The translations under genes were made by a program, and so were the position numbers. Below the pieces are notes generated by a model that saw only the letters and a list, made by a program, of their open reading frames with translations, was not told the origin of the DNA and did not search any database. A DNA stretch of 64,000 bases from Fen-1254 sp963769605 (lineage in GTDB: Bacteria; Bacteroidota; Ignavibacteria; UBA10030). Location: NCBI GenBank assembly GCA_963769605.1, contig CAVYML010000001.1, positions 186,001-250,000 on the forward strand, in the 5' to 3' direction. Position 1 is the stretch's first letter; the number at the start of each line of letters is the position of its first letter. Of the stretch, positions 52,526-61,911 are shown piece by piece.

Positions 52526-54370
52526 AGTTTCATTGGCGGACGTGCACGGCAGTGTGCGTATTTCCAAACAATACGGACTATTCAAGAGACTTTTGGCTTT
52601 TGCAGGTCCCGCGTATCTTGTCAGCGTCGGGTATATGGACCGGGCAACTGGGCGACGGATATCGAAGGGGGTTCGCGCTTCGGCTATGATTTGCTCTGGG
52701 TTATTTTAATGTCCAATCTTATGGCCGTGCTTCTACAAACTCTATCTGCGCGGCTGGGTATCGTAACCGGCAGAGACCTGGCGCAAGCGTGCCGAGATGA
52801 ATACCCGAAACCGGTCGCTTTTGCACTCTGGGTGCTTTGTGAAATTGCAATTGCGGCATGCGATCTGGCTGAAGTTCTCGGAAGCGCGATAGGACTGAAT
52901 TTATTATTCCATATTCCGCTCGTTGTGGGTGTCATCATTACGGGGTTCGATACGATGCTTTTTTTATTGATTCAGAACTTCGGCATACGAAAAATGGAAT
53001 CTTTCATTCTCATGCTCATTTCGATTATGGGAATATGCTTCGGGATTGAATTGTTTCTGGCGAAACCCGCTGTCGGAGAAATGGTGCTGGGATTTATTCC
53101 GCATCTCAATTCAAAAAGTTTGTATATCGCTATCGGCATTCTGGGCGCAACGGTTATGCCGCATAATTTGTATCTCCATTCGGCTTTAGTTCAGACGCGG
53201 ATGGTAGAACAAACCGAGAGCGGGAAGAAACAGGCGTGCAAGTTTAATCTTATCGATACGTTGATTGCACTGAATGTTGCGTTTCTCGTCAATGCTGCGA
53301 TACTCATCGTTGCCGCTTCTGTCTTTTTCAAGAACGGTGTAATTGTGACAGAGATCCAGCAGGCCTACAGGCTGCTTACGCCGCTCCTGGGGACGACGCT
53401 GGCCGGACTTTTATTCGCTTGTGCGCTTCTTGCATCCGGTCAAAGCTCGACGCTCACTGGCACCTATGCTGGACAGATCGTCATGGAAGGTTTTTTGCAT
53501 TTTAAAATGCGTCCCGTAATACGTAGATTGATTACGCGCCTTTTTGCTATTATCCCCGCTGTCGTCGTGATTTCACTTCAGGGTGAAGACGCAGCATTAC
53601 CATTGCTGATTCTCAGTCAGGTTATACTCAGCATGCAACTTCCGTTCGCAGTCCTTCCGCTCATTCAGCTAACGAATGACCGGAAGTTGATGGGAAATTT
53701 TGCAAACAGTACAACGGTCAAAGTACTGGCATGGATAAGCGCTGCCGTCATTCTGGTGCTAAACGCGCAGCTAGCGTATGGAACAATCATGGATTGGATT
53801 ACGGAGGCAGGATCTATGTCGCTTATTGTTTGGATAATTATTATTCCCGCCGCAGGAGGGATAGCATTTTTACTGGTGTATATAGCGCTTCCCCGTGCCT
53901 GGCGGCGAAGGGAAATTGTGCAGCCGGCCCAGGCCGAAGAACTGGAGAAAATTCCAAAATCGTATGCAACGATCGGAGTTGCACTCGATCTCGGTTCTCT
54001 TGATGTTCATGTCCTGGCGCATGCGCAGACATTTGCAAGCCAGCATAAAGCCCGGTTAATTCTCATGCATGTCGTCGAAGGAGTGGGGGGGCAATTATTT
54101 GGAAACGAGGCTTATGATGATGAGGCGCGCGGCGATATGAATCACCTTGAACAGCATGCGGAACAATTGCGTCAGACCGGATTTGAGGCACAGGCAGTGT
54201 TCGGATTCGGGAAAATTCCGAATGAAATTATCCGCCTTTCAAAAGAGAATAAAGTCGACTTGCTTGTCATGGGAAGCCACGGACATACCGGATTGAAGGA
54301 CCTCATATTCGGGACATCTATTTCCAGGGTGCGTCACGGGTTAAAAATTCCCGTCCTTGTCGTACAATAA
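52500..54370 (+). pseudogene. mntH: MntH/Nramp metal transporter fused to a UspA domain, one frameshift
   Basis: The first part, LLAFAGPAYLVSVGYMD, stops matching at 52640. One base is missing where CCC GGC should encode the DPGN metal-binding motif (sequence GACCGGGCAAC), and the rest continues in another frame (NWATDIEGGSRFGYDLLWV). After the shift it is intact: ATVMPHNLYLHSALVQTR (second metal motif), ten or eleven helices, and a C-terminal UspA domain ending with GSHGHTGLKDLIFGTSISRV. Nramp proteins import Mn2+/Fe2+ with protons; Nramp-Usp fusions occur in this phylum. A single lost C in a C-run may be a sequencing error or a real mutation. The start lies inside the upstream gene. Confidence 0.85.
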
Positions 54371-54371
54371 C

Positions 54372-54410
54372 AAAAAGCCGCAAACATCATTCGATGCTGT
54401 GGCTCTTGCA
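54372..54410. terminator. Possible bidirectional terminator between convergent genes
   Basis: AAAAGCCGCA...CATC ATTC GATG...TGTGGCTCTT: an interrupted stem between the MntH gene (forward) and the small secreted protein gene (reverse). Weak evidence. Confidence 0.4.
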
Positions 54411-54421
54411 AAGAGGAAAAA

Positions 54422-54766
54422 TTACTTTGCGGGTTCCGTAGTTTTATCGTTGTGCTTTAGGCGGTCAATTCTCCTGCTTGCACGGTTTTGTTCACCCTGC
54501 AGTTTTGCACGTTCCTTGGGCGTGACCTTCCCGTCGGATTTAACCGCTTGTTTATCTTTTTGAATTTTAGCCTGCTGGCGCTCGAGCCGGCGAGTCTCAC
54601 CCGGTGTTAATTGACCGCTTTTTACGCCCGCCGCAATTCTTTTCTGCTGAATTTTTTGCCGTTCTGTAACAACTGGAGTTTTTGGCGGGCTTTGCTGAAC
54701 TTGTGCAAACGACGCCGAGCACATAATCAACAGAGCACATGAACAGACGATAATTTTCTTTTTCAT
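54422..54766 (-). CDS. Small secreted basic protein, repeat RQKxQQxRIAxGxKSGxLTPxE type
   Basis: The start at 54766 is supported by GAGGAG upstream and gives MKKKIIVCSCALLIMCSASFAQ, a signal peptide. The 114-residue protein contains two related helix pairs: RQKIQQKRIAAGVKSGQLTPGETRRLERQQAKIQ and DKQAVKSDGKVTPKERAKLQGEQNRASRRI. These look like EF-hand/TerB-like helical repeats. Similar small exported proteins are widespread in Bacteroidota and Proteobacteria, with function unknown. A periplasmic location is inferred. Confidence 0.8.
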   Translation of the reverse strand: MKKKIIVCSCALLIMCSASFAQVQQSPPKTPVVTERQKIQQKRIAAGVKSGQLTPGETRRLERQQAKIQKDKQAVKSDGKVTPKERAKLQGEQNRASRRIDRLKHNDKTTEPAK

Positions 54767-54819
54767 AAGACACTCCTCACTCGTAAGCAAATGCAATTTT
54801 TTTGAAACCGTTCCGGGAA

Positions 54820-56394
54820 TTATTCGGTTTTGTTTCCTTCCTGAAGCGCTTTTTCATACTGCAATTTATATTTTTTTATGCTTTGCAGCAAGGCATCGGC
54901 AATTTTGTTCTGTCCTGAATTGTTTCTCAGCACTTGTTCTTCTTTTTTATTCGACAGGTAGCCAAGCTCGACAAGAACATTCGGCATAGAAGCGCCGACG
55001 AGTACATAAAAGCCCGCTTGTTTTACGCCCCCGTTTTTAATTTTTAATTTTTCGGACATTGTCCGGGCTGCAACTTCTGCGAATTGTTCGCTTTGCTTCA
55101 TATACGCGCTTTGCGCCATCGTAATAATTATAAACTCCTCTTCGGTCAATTTTTTATAACGCTCTTCGTACCCCTCTTCGAATTGGATAACGGCGTTTTC
55201 CTTTGAAGCTATTTCGACGGCTTCCTCCGTACGACCGGGACGCAGGAGGTAAATTTCAAAACCGTTCATGTGAGAAGGTTTCCGTTCGACCGAATTGCAA
55301 TGGATACTGATGAAGAGTTTACCCCCGGCTTCGTTTGCAATTTGTGTGCGTCTGTAAAGTTCAACAAACGTATCGGTTTTTCTCGTATAAACAACCTGAA
55401 CATCTTTCAAGTTGTTCTCAATCAATTTGCCTAATTTTAATGCAACGGCCAGCGTAATGTCCTTTTCATGAGTATGGCGGACGCCGATTGTACCGGGATC
55501 TTTTCCGCCGTGACCGGCATCGATGACGATAACGTCTAATTTCCATCGGTTTCGTGCCTTATCTTTTCTCGATTGAACTATTTCCTTGCGTTTTGCTTCG
55601 GCAAGTTTCGTGTCCTTTGTCCGCAGCGAGATCAATAAATTATCGCTTGCCGGATCGTTCGTAACTTCTGCCTGTTCAACTTCGGGAGCGACGCGGAACG
55701 TCAGTTGAACGGAAGTTGGCGATTGAAAGATAAGGACTTTTTTAACTGCACCTAACGGTTCCGTGTTTTGTATTGCCAGCGTATCGGCAGTGGCATTCGT
55801 AATCGTCACGAAAAGCCATCCATCCGGCTTTAACCACGATTCGACATCGCCGAGTTTTCGTGTTGCATGAATGTTGAGCAAATATCCGTTGATTCTTTTT
55901 TCGATGGTCATTCCCGTGATATCATATTTATCGCGAAGTGTTTTAAGGGCTAAGAAATGCGTCTCTCGTTCGTATTCCAATTGTTTTCCCGTCAACTGGG
56001 AAAAAAAAGGCAGGAAATATTGCAGGGGAACGTAGAACATTCCATCCCGGACTGCGGCCGCGACAGGCAGTTGGATAATCGAAGAAGCATCGCTCATCCG
56101 ATCCGTTACAACGATGAATGAACTTTTATCGGTGATTCTTAAAAGATATTTTCCTGCGAGGAATTCTATCTTGTGCAGCGTGTCGTTTAATGCTGCCGGT
56201 ATCTGGAGCGGTTTAAGAAGGGATTGGAGCGAGAGGTATACGAGATTCGAACGTTCAAAACACGGGAGAAGAGTCGTATCTTCCGGGCTGGTTAGGTACC
56301 GGACGGAAACAGGTTGACCGGCCGGCTGTGAAAATAGATCGGCAGCAGCAAGGCACAGTGCAAAAGCAAGATATGTAAGTTTTAGAAGCGTCAT
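54820..56394 (-). CDS. N-acetylmuramoyl-L-alanine amidase (Amidase_3)
   Basis: A signal peptide (LLKLTYLAFALCLAAADLFS) precedes AMIN/copper-amine-oxidase-like beta domains (residues ~25-290). The Amidase_3 domain (about 290-515) has VIDAGHGGKDPG (zinc His), FISIHCNS (zinc His) and VLVELGYLSN (catalytic Glu). The protein cuts the amide bond between MurNAc and L-Ala in peptidoglycan, in the periplasm, probably during cell separation. Length (524) and order are normal. No overlap with neighbours. Confidence 0.93.
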   Translation of the reverse strand: MTLLKLTYLAFALCLAAADLFSQPAGQPVSVRYLTSPEDTTLLPCFERSNLVYLSLQSLLKPLQIPAALNDTLHKIEFLAGKYLLRITDKSSFIVVTDRMSDASSIIQLPVAAAVRDGMFYVPLQYFLPFFSQLTGKQLEYERETHFLALKTLRDKYDITGMTIEKRINGYLLNIHATRKLGDVESWLKPDGWLFVTITNATADTLAIQNTEPLGAVKKVLIFQSPTSVQLTFRVAPEVEQAEVTNDPASDNLLISLRTKDTKLAEAKRKEIVQSRKDKARNRWKLDVIVIDAGHGGKDPGTIGVRHTHEKDITLAVALKLGKLIENNLKDVQVVYTRKTDTFVELYRRTQIANEAGGKLFISIHCNSVERKPSHMNGFEIYLLRPGRTEEAVEIASKENAVIQFEEGYEERYKKLTEEEFIIITMAQSAYMKQSEQFAEVAARTMSEKLKIKNGGVKQAGFYVLVGASMPNVLVELGYLSNKKEEQVLRNNSGQNKIADALLQSIKKYKLQYEKALQEGNKTE

Positions 56395-56671
56395 CTCTCT
56401 GTTATACCGTTTTGGAGACGCAGATATAAAGCAGGTTTCGCGGGAATTCGTATCTCATTCTGAAACGGATTTGCGGCTTCTCTTTTCCGCTGATGAATTC
56501 TCGTTCACGTCTCTGGTTATCGATATCATTGAATTGTGAAAACGATATATCTTAATATTAATGCTTCCGGCTCTGAAGATTTAATCTTCTTTTGAAGCAG
56601 GGAAAAACTATTTCATCATCCGAAGCAAAAACACCCGTTGAATAGTATCATTTTGAATGTAAAAAATCAAT

Positions 56672-57337
56672 CTATTTAAAAATTTCGCCGGCGCCGAGAC
56701 TCCAGAAAAGAAGGTCGAGTTCATCCACAGGGATGCCGATCTCTTCCGAAAAACGAATGAACTCGTTTTCCAGAGCAAGGTAGTTCTTAGGTGTCAGTGA
56801 TTTCGGCAGACGCCGCACGACGCCGAGTTTTTGAAGCTCGCGTATGATATGGCGGTCGAGTATTGCCAGTCCGTCGTTTCTTCCAATATTCCGCAGAAAA
56901 TGCGTAGCTTCTTTCATTCCCAATCCTTTTACATTATCCACAAGCCACGAACGGATCTCCGCTGCGCTGCAGGATTTTTTGCTCAGAAGGAGGGCATGGA
57001 TTTCGGGAAAAAGCCTCTTCATATTCCGGAGATATTTCGATTTTGCATTATGGAAGCGGACGTAGTGCTGCCTGGATCGCAAAACAGGGGCCGGATCAAA
57101 ATCGGTTTTTGCGAAATTTTGCTCAATAAGACGATTTACGACTTGTGCAGCATTGCGTGCGCTCGATTGCGGTGTCAGAAGACAATAGGCCAGTTCATAA
57201 AAATACAGATCGGGATCGACATGCCGGAATTCCTGGAGCCGTGTAAGAATTTCGACGCGTCGTTCCTGATACGAGGAAAGAATGAATGCCCGTTCTTTCC
57301 TGAAATTATTTCGATTGAAAGAGGATGGAGTTTTCAT
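56672..57337 (-). CDS. 8-oxoguanine DNA glycosylase/AP lyase (Ogg2-like)
   Basis: The start at 57337 overlaps the mutY stop (ATGA). The 221-residue protein is an HhH-GPD enzyme of the Ogg2 type: ELAYCLLTPQSSARNAAQVVN, then the HhH with VKGLGMKEATHFLRNIG (catalytic Lys) and LAILDRHII (catalytic Asp near residue 150), then ELDLLFWSLGAGEIFK. Ogg2 enzymes of Thermotogae, archaea and some bacteria remove 8-oxoguanine and nick the strand. It is the last gene of a Nudix-MutY-Ogg operon, so all three 8-oxoG defences are produced together. Confidence 0.85.
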   Translation of the reverse strand: MKTPSSFNRNNFRKERAFILSSYQERRVEILTRLQEFRHVDPDLYFYELAYCLLTPQSSARNAAQVVNRLIEQNFAKTDFDPAPVLRSRQHYVRFHNAKSKYLRNMKRLFPEIHALLLSKKSCSAAEIRSWLVDNVKGLGMKEATHFLRNIGRNDGLAILDRHIIRELQKLGVVRRLPKSLTPKNYLALENEFIRFSEEIGIPVDELDLLFWSLGAGEIFK

Positions 57338-58218
57338 TTCGGCAGTGAATAATAAAACGTATTCCGTTTTCTCTGCCGGTGTAGAAGTCCGTCTTTGCAA
57401 AGTCCGTCGAGCAGAGAATTCAGCCAGTCGCGGTCGCCGGATGTATGCCGGAGTCCGAACGCGTGCATCAAGAACCGGAAGGCAGCCGGTTCCTCTGCGT
57501 TCCTTAGAATTTCTATAATTTTTCCGCGATAAATTCGATTCGGAACTCCTTTATGATTTGGCTCCATTTTCGATTTTTGTATGGGAATATGAACTGCCTT
57601 ATAGGCGCTCGGGCATTGCTTGTGCCACGGACATTCAGCGCAATGTGGTTTATGGGGAATGCACACAAGCGCTCCGAGTTCCATCAATGCCTGGTTCCAT
57701 TCGTAAGCTTTTTTTTGGGGCAGAATGCTATTGGCCAGACTCCACTGTTCCCGGGATTTTAAAAATAATGGAAAGACTCTGCCGAGGACTCGCCGGACAT
57801 TTGTATCGACAACCGGGACGTGCCGGTCGAAAGCAAAACACGCCACTGCATGGGCCGTATAAGGACCGATGCCGGGCAGTGTCAGCAGCTCTTTAACTTT
57901 TTTCGGCAATTTTCCCCGATGTTCGCGGACGATGATACCGGCGAGATTCCGGAGATGCAATGCTCTTTTATTATATCCCATTCCCTGCCAGGCACGAATC
58001 ACTTCGCCCGGGGTTGAAGAAGCGAGTGCGGAAAAATCCGGAAAGCGTGAAAGAAATAAAGGGTATTTAAGAAGAACGCGGGACGCCTGCGTCTGTTGCA
58101 GCATCGTTTCAGAGATCAGTATGCGGTACGGATTGCGGGTAGACCTCCAAGGAAAAGAACGTCGATGGCGGCGATACCACTGAAGCAGAGATCGAGTGAA
58201 GCCTGTTTTAGGGGGCAT
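57334..58218 (-). CDS. mutY: A/G-specific adenine glycosylase MutY, without the Nudix-like domain
   Basis: The 294-residue protein has the catalytic Glu in SETMLQQTQ (residue 37), HhH LLTLPGIGPYTAHAVACFAF, catalytic Asp in PVVDTNVRR (near 138) and the iron-sulfur motif CIPHKPHCAECPWHKQC (C-x6-C-x2-C-x5-C, near residues 190-206). MutY removes A opposite 8-oxoG. The usual C-terminal MutT-like recognition domain is absent; instead a ~70-residue winged-helix-like tail follows (IYRGKIIEILRNAEEPAAFRFLMHAFGL). A separate Nudix gene lies just upstream. It overlaps the Ogg gene by 4 bp. Confidence 0.92.
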   Translation of the reverse strand: MPPKTGFTRSLLQWYRRHRRSFPWRSTRNPYRILISETMLQQTQASRVLLKYPLFLSRFPDFSALASSTPGEVIRAWQGMGYNKRALHLRNLAGIIVREHRGKLPKKVKELLTLPGIGPYTAHAVACFAFDRHVPVVDTNVRRVLGRVFPLFLKSREQWSLANSILPQKKAYEWNQALMELGALVCIPHKPHCAECPWHKQCPSAYKAVHIPIQKSKMEPNHKGVPNRIYRGKIIEILRNAEEPAAFRFLMHAFGLRHTSGDRDWLNSLLDGLCKDGLLHRQRKRNTFYYSLPK

Positions 58219-58227
58219 GTTTAGGTC

Positions 58228-58608
58228 TTAGATGGTCAATCGTTCAATGAACGATTTATTTCCTTCGAGAATATCGAGTTGTTTCAATTCTTCAAGTGTG
58301 ACCCACCGGATTTGCTCAAAAACCGTATTATTCAGCTTCCCGGAAAAATCCCGTACAAGGAAATATGAAACCTCAAACCATCCTCCATCATCGTAAAAGA
58401 CTTTCTTAGTTTCCAGAAGAACGGGAATATCGATTGTAATATTCAATTCTTCGAACAATTCCCGCCGGACACAGTCCTCGCCGGATTCATTGTGCTCCAG
58501 CTTTCCGCCCGGGAATTCCCATTGCAGTTCGTAGCGGCTGCCGCGTTTACGCCGGCAGGCGAGTATTTTATTCCCCTTATAGAGGATGGCCACTGCAACT
58601 CGAATCAT
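58228..58608 (-). CDS. mutT: Nudix hydrolase, MutT-like
   Basis: The 126-residue protein is a single Nudix domain with box GGKLEHNESGEDCVRREL-FEEL (G-x5-E-x7-RE-x2-EE), starting MIRVAVAILYKGNKILACRRKR. MutT hydrolyses 8-oxo-dGTP so that it is not incorporated. The gene ends 10 bp before mutY, and mutY overlaps ogg, giving a complete oxidised-guanine repair set. The symbol rests on context and sequence; CTP pyrophosphohydrolase activity is possible. Confidence 0.85.
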   Translation of the reverse strand: MIRVAVAILYKGNKILACRRKRGSRYELQWEFPGGKLEHNESGEDCVRRELFEELNITIDIPVLLETKKVFYDDGGWFEVSYFLVRDFSGKLNNTVFEQIRWVTLEELKQLDILEGNKSFIERLTI

Positions 58609-58843
58609 TCGACCCTCATGTATAAAATATACATATTGATCGGTCAGATTTCAATAAAAAAAAAGAAAACGGTCTTGATATTTAATTTCTCTCTCTGTAT
58701 TATAATAAAGCGTCCTTTCAGATGTATCCCGAATATTTTTTTTCTTCTGCGACAGAGAATTATTATATTCCGAAAACATCTTTATGTATAAAGTAAACCG
58801 TTGTATTGCGCAACTATTCACGATTTAATAGAAGGATAATTGT

Positions 58844-60298
58844 ATGGCTGACTCCATGGTCAAATTTATGAGCGGCGAATATGTTCCGCTCGAGATGCAT
58901 AAAGTTCGTGTTGTCCAAAAATTACATTTGCTGCCGATTGAAGAAAGACTCAAGTCGATCGAAGGGGCCGGTTTTAATACGTTTCTTCTTCAGAACAAAG
59001 ACGTCTTTCTCGATATGCTTACCGACAGCGGAACAAATGCGATGAGTGATCAGCAAATTGCATCCATGATGGTGGCGGACGACGCCTATGCCGGTTCCGC
59101 GTCGTTCACGAGACTGCAAGAAGCAATAACCGAAGTCTTCAACAAAAAATATTTTCTGCCGGTGCATCAAGGCCGGGCAGCCGAGCATATTATCTCGCAG
59201 ACCTTTGTTCGAAAAGATAATATTGTGCCGATGAACTTTCATTTTACGACAACCAAAGCGCACATCGAACTCGCCGGCGGGAAAGTGAACGAGCTTTTTA
59301 CCGATGAAGCTTTGAAAATCAAGAGCAACGTTCCATTTAAGGGCAATCTCGATATTGAAAAGCTCAAGAACCTGATTGCAAAAATCGGGAAAGAAAAGAT
59401 TCCGTACATTCGCATGGAAGCGGGAACGAATCTTATCGGCGGCCAGCCTTTTTCCATTCAGAATATGCGCGATGTAAGAAAAGTTGCACAGGAGTACGGA
59501 ATACCTATCGTGCTTGATGTGAGCCTTATCGGTGAAAATATTTATTTTGTAAAGCTGAAGGAAGAAGAATTTAAGAATAAAAGCGTCAAGGAAATAATGC
59601 ATGCACATTGCGATCTTGCCGATATTATTTATTTCTCAAGCCGCAAGGTAAGCTGCACGCGGGGCGGCGGTATGGCCATGAACAGTTACGACCTGTATCT
59701 GGCAATGCGCGACATGGTTCCGTTGTTCGAAGGATTCCTTACCTACGGCGGAATGTCTGTGAGGGAAATCGAAGCGATGGCGGTCGGATTACGGGAAACT
59801 CTGGATCTCGATGTTATCAGTCACTCCCCTCAGTTTATTAAATTTCTGGTCGACCGGCTGGACGCAAAGGGCATACCGGTTGTGACTCCGGCGGGCGGAC
59901 TCGGTTGCCATCTGGATGCAAAAGGATTTTTACCTCACATATCGCAATTGGAATATCCTGCAGGCGCCTTAGCATCGGCTCTCTTTATCATTTCCGGGAT
60001 CCGCGGCATGGAACGAGGTACGATTTCTATGGACCGGGACGCTCAAGGGAATGATGTACCTTCCGAATTGGAACTGCTCCGCCTGGCGCTGCCGCGCCGT
60101 GTATTTACGCTCTCCCAGATCAAATTCGTCGAAGACCGTGTTACGTGGCTGTATCAAAACAGAAATCTCGTCGGCGGGTTGAAGTTTGTCGAAGAGCCGA
60201 AAGTACTGCGATTCTTTGTCGGGCGTCTTGCCCCGACAACCGACTGGACGAAAAAACTCGTTGCGAAGTTCAAGGAGGATTTCGGCGAGAATCTGTAA
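58844..60298 (+). CDS. tnaA: Tryptophanase/tyrosine phenol-lyase family PLP enzyme
   Basis: GAAGGA lies eight bases upstream. The 484-residue protein has tryptophanase features: DSGTNAMSDQQ, GDDAYAGS-like DDAYAGSASF, YFLPVHQGRAAEHI, IPYIRMEAGTNLIGGQPFS, the PLP-lysine segment FSSRKVSCTRGGGMA, and QLEYPAGALASALFI. Tryptophanase splits L-tryptophan into indole, pyruvate and ammonia. Tyrosine phenol-lyase is a close relative; the active-site difference cannot be read with certainty. No TnaC-like leader is seen. A strong terminator follows, so it is a single-gene unit. Confidence 0.9.
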   Translation: MADSMVKFMSGEYVPLEMHKVRVVQKLHLLPIEERLKSIEGAGFNTFLLQNKDVFLDMLTDSGTNAMSDQQIASMMVADDAYAGSASFTRLQEAITEVFNKKYFLPVHQGRAAEHIISQTFVRKDNIVPMNFHFTTTKAHIELAGGKVNELFTDEALKIKSNVPFKGNLDIEKLKNLIAKIGKEKIPYIRMEAGTNLIGGQPFSIQNMRDVRKVAQEYGIPIVLDVSLIGENIYFVKLKEEEFKNKSVKEIMHAHCDLADIIYFSSRKVSCTRGGGMAMNSYDLYLAMRDMVPLFEGFLTYGGMSVREIEAMAVGLRETLDLDVISHSPQFIKFLVDRLDAKGIPVVTPAGGLGCHLDAKGFLPHISQLEYPAGALASALFIISGIRGMERGTISMDRDAQGNDVPSELELLRLALPRRVFTLSQIKFVEDRVTWLYQNRNLVGGLKFVEEPKVLRFFVGRLAPTTDWTKKLVAKFKEDFGENL

Positions 60299-60337
60299 GC
60301 GGGGAAGTGTTTCTCGAAAGGAATAAATATCAGGAAA

Positions 60338-60372
60338 GAAACGAACGCCGGAAAGGATCCGGCGTTCGTTTC
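60338..60372 (+). terminator. Strong hairpin terminator after tryptophanase
   Basis: GAAACGAACGCCGGA, loop AAGGA, TCCGGCGTTCGTTTC: a perfect 15-bp stem. Only a short U-run follows, but the stem is very stable. Confidence 0.8.
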
Positions 60373-60467
60373 AATATGCGGTTTCCGGCCTGAATCATTG
60401 ATTTGCTTCGTGCTATTTGCCTTTCTTGCGCTCCTTTCGTATTTTTTCTAAGAAAAAAACCAAAATC

Positions 60468-61007
60468 ATGCCGAAATTTTCGCGGGAAGAAATACGAACA
60501 AGATTTTCTACGAGCAAAGATTTCAACGAAATCTTCGATGCGTTTGAAGATGCGCTCGATCAGCGGATACATGATGTGGAGCTTTACCGCCTCCTCTTTT
60601 GGAATACGTCGCTGCGTCCCGATGAAATTTGCTTATTCGGTGAAAAATTAGCTAAAGAGTTTCCTGATATCGCTTACGAAACTTATATGTGGATGGCAAA
60701 TGTGTTTGAAGCAACATTCTCGACGTACGATAATTTTGAGCTTGCGATCCGCTATTATAGAAAAGCGGCCGAACAGCGGCCCAGCGAGGTTCAACCGTAT
60801 CTTAATGCAGCGGATTGTTACGAGCCCGATCTGAATATTCCTCCCTTTGAAACACTCATTGTTTTTCTAAAAAAAGGAATCGGCTGCGTATTGGACAAAA
60901 AAACGCTCTTGCATCGGCTTTCCTACCTGTACCAGATGCGCGGAGAGCAGAAGCAGGCGGATTTTTATCGCAATATTGCAGATGACCTCGGTCGATTTCA
61001 AAACTGA
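60468..61007 (+). CDS. TPR-like helical protein of unknown function
   Basis: The start at 60468 (MPKFSREEIRTRFSTSK) is a choice; the frame extends to 60417 over a segment of hydrophobic residues that is less like a protein start. No Shine-Dalgarno site is present. The 179-residue protein contains FELAIRYYRKAAEQRPSEVQPYLNAADCY and LLHRLSYLYQMRGEQKQADFYRNIADDL, TPR-like units. Its stop overlaps the next start by about 26 bp. Function is unknown; no closer family is recognised. Confidence 0.6.
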   Translation: MPKFSREEIRTRFSTSKDFNEIFDAFEDALDQRIHDVELYRLLFWNTSLRPDEICLFGEKLAKEFPDIAYETYMWMANVFEATFSTYDNFELAIRYYRKAAEQRPSEVQPYLNAADCYEPDLNIPPFETLIVFLKKGIGCVLDKKTLLHRLSYLYQMRGEQKQADFYRNIADDLGRFQN

Positions 61008-61911
61008 TCGGCGCGGTCATACCGTGCGCGGCACAGCGCTGCTCCTTCTCGCATTTCTTTTCTGGGGTAGTTCGGCGCCGCTTGCAAAATATTTAATGGT
61101 CGCACGGTTCGACGTCATAATTATTGCTCAAACAAGGGTTTCGCTGTCGTTCGTTCTTCTCTGCCTTTTTTCCGTTTTTTTCAATCGAGAAATTTTTTTG
61201 ATCGATAAAAAAGACCTCTGGCGTTTCGTGCTTCTCGGTGTCGCGGGTCTTGCCGTAACAAATTATACATATTATTTTACGGTCAAAGAATCGACCGTTG
61301 CCACGGCGATACTGATCCAGTATACCGCGCCTCTTTGGGTCGTACTCGCTGCTGTTTGGATTACAAAGGAAGAATCGCTCAGTCTGATGATTGTGATTGT
61401 TCTCGTAATGGCGCTCTTCGGATGCTATTGTGCCGTGAGCGGAGGCCGAGCTTCGGTTATACAACTGCATGGATGGGCATGGATGACAGGTCCTCTTTCC
61501 GCATTCACGTTCGCCTTTCAAATTATCGCCACAAAACATCTCTTAAAAAAATATTCCATCTGGACAGTTGTTCTTTATATGTTCGGCTTCGCATCGCTCT
61601 TCTGGCTTTTGATCAACCCGCCGTGGACAATTGTATCGATGCGGTACACGCTCAATGACTGGATCATCTTCTGGATCTTTGCCGTTGTTTCCATTCTGAT
61701 TCCCCAGTCGGCATTTGCTGCCGGATTAAAATGGCTGAAAGCATCGAATGCCGGAATTATCGGCACGATGGAACCGGTCGTCGCTATTACGGTCGCCTAT
61801 TTTCTTCTCGGCGAATCATTGCATCCGATACAAATTGCAGGAGGTATCTTAGTCGTTGCCGCCGTAACGATGCTTCAGATTCATCCTCTAATGCGGGAAC
61901 AGAAAACATGA
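60982..61911 (+). CDS. EamA-family (DMT) membrane transporter
   Basis: ATG at 60982 is the first plausible start, overlapping the previous gene. The ~309-residue protein has ten helices in two EamA halves: GTALLLLAFLFWGSSAPLAKYLMV, VAGLAVTNYTYYFTVKESTVATAILIQYTAPLWVVLAAVWITKEE, then GTMEPVVAITVAYFLLGESLHPIQIAGGILVVAAV. It belongs to the metabolite exporter group; substrate is unknown. The stop overlaps the TrmH start (ATGA), so both are co-translated. Confidence 0.9.
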   Translation: MTSVDFKTDRRGHTVRGTALLLLAFLFWGSSAPLAKYLMVARFDVIIIAQTRVSLSFVLLCLFSVFFNREIFLIDKKDLWRFVLLGVAGLAVTNYTYYFTVKESTVATAILIQYTAPLWVVLAAVWITKEESLSLMIVIVLVMALFGCYCAVSGGRASVIQLHGWAWMTGPLSAFTFAFQIIATKHLLKKYSIWTVVLYMFGFASLFWLLINPPWTIVSMRYTLNDWIIFWIFAVVSILIPQSAFAAGLKWLKASNAGIIGTMEPVVAITVAYFLLGESLHPIQIAGGILVVAAVTMLQIHPLMREQKT

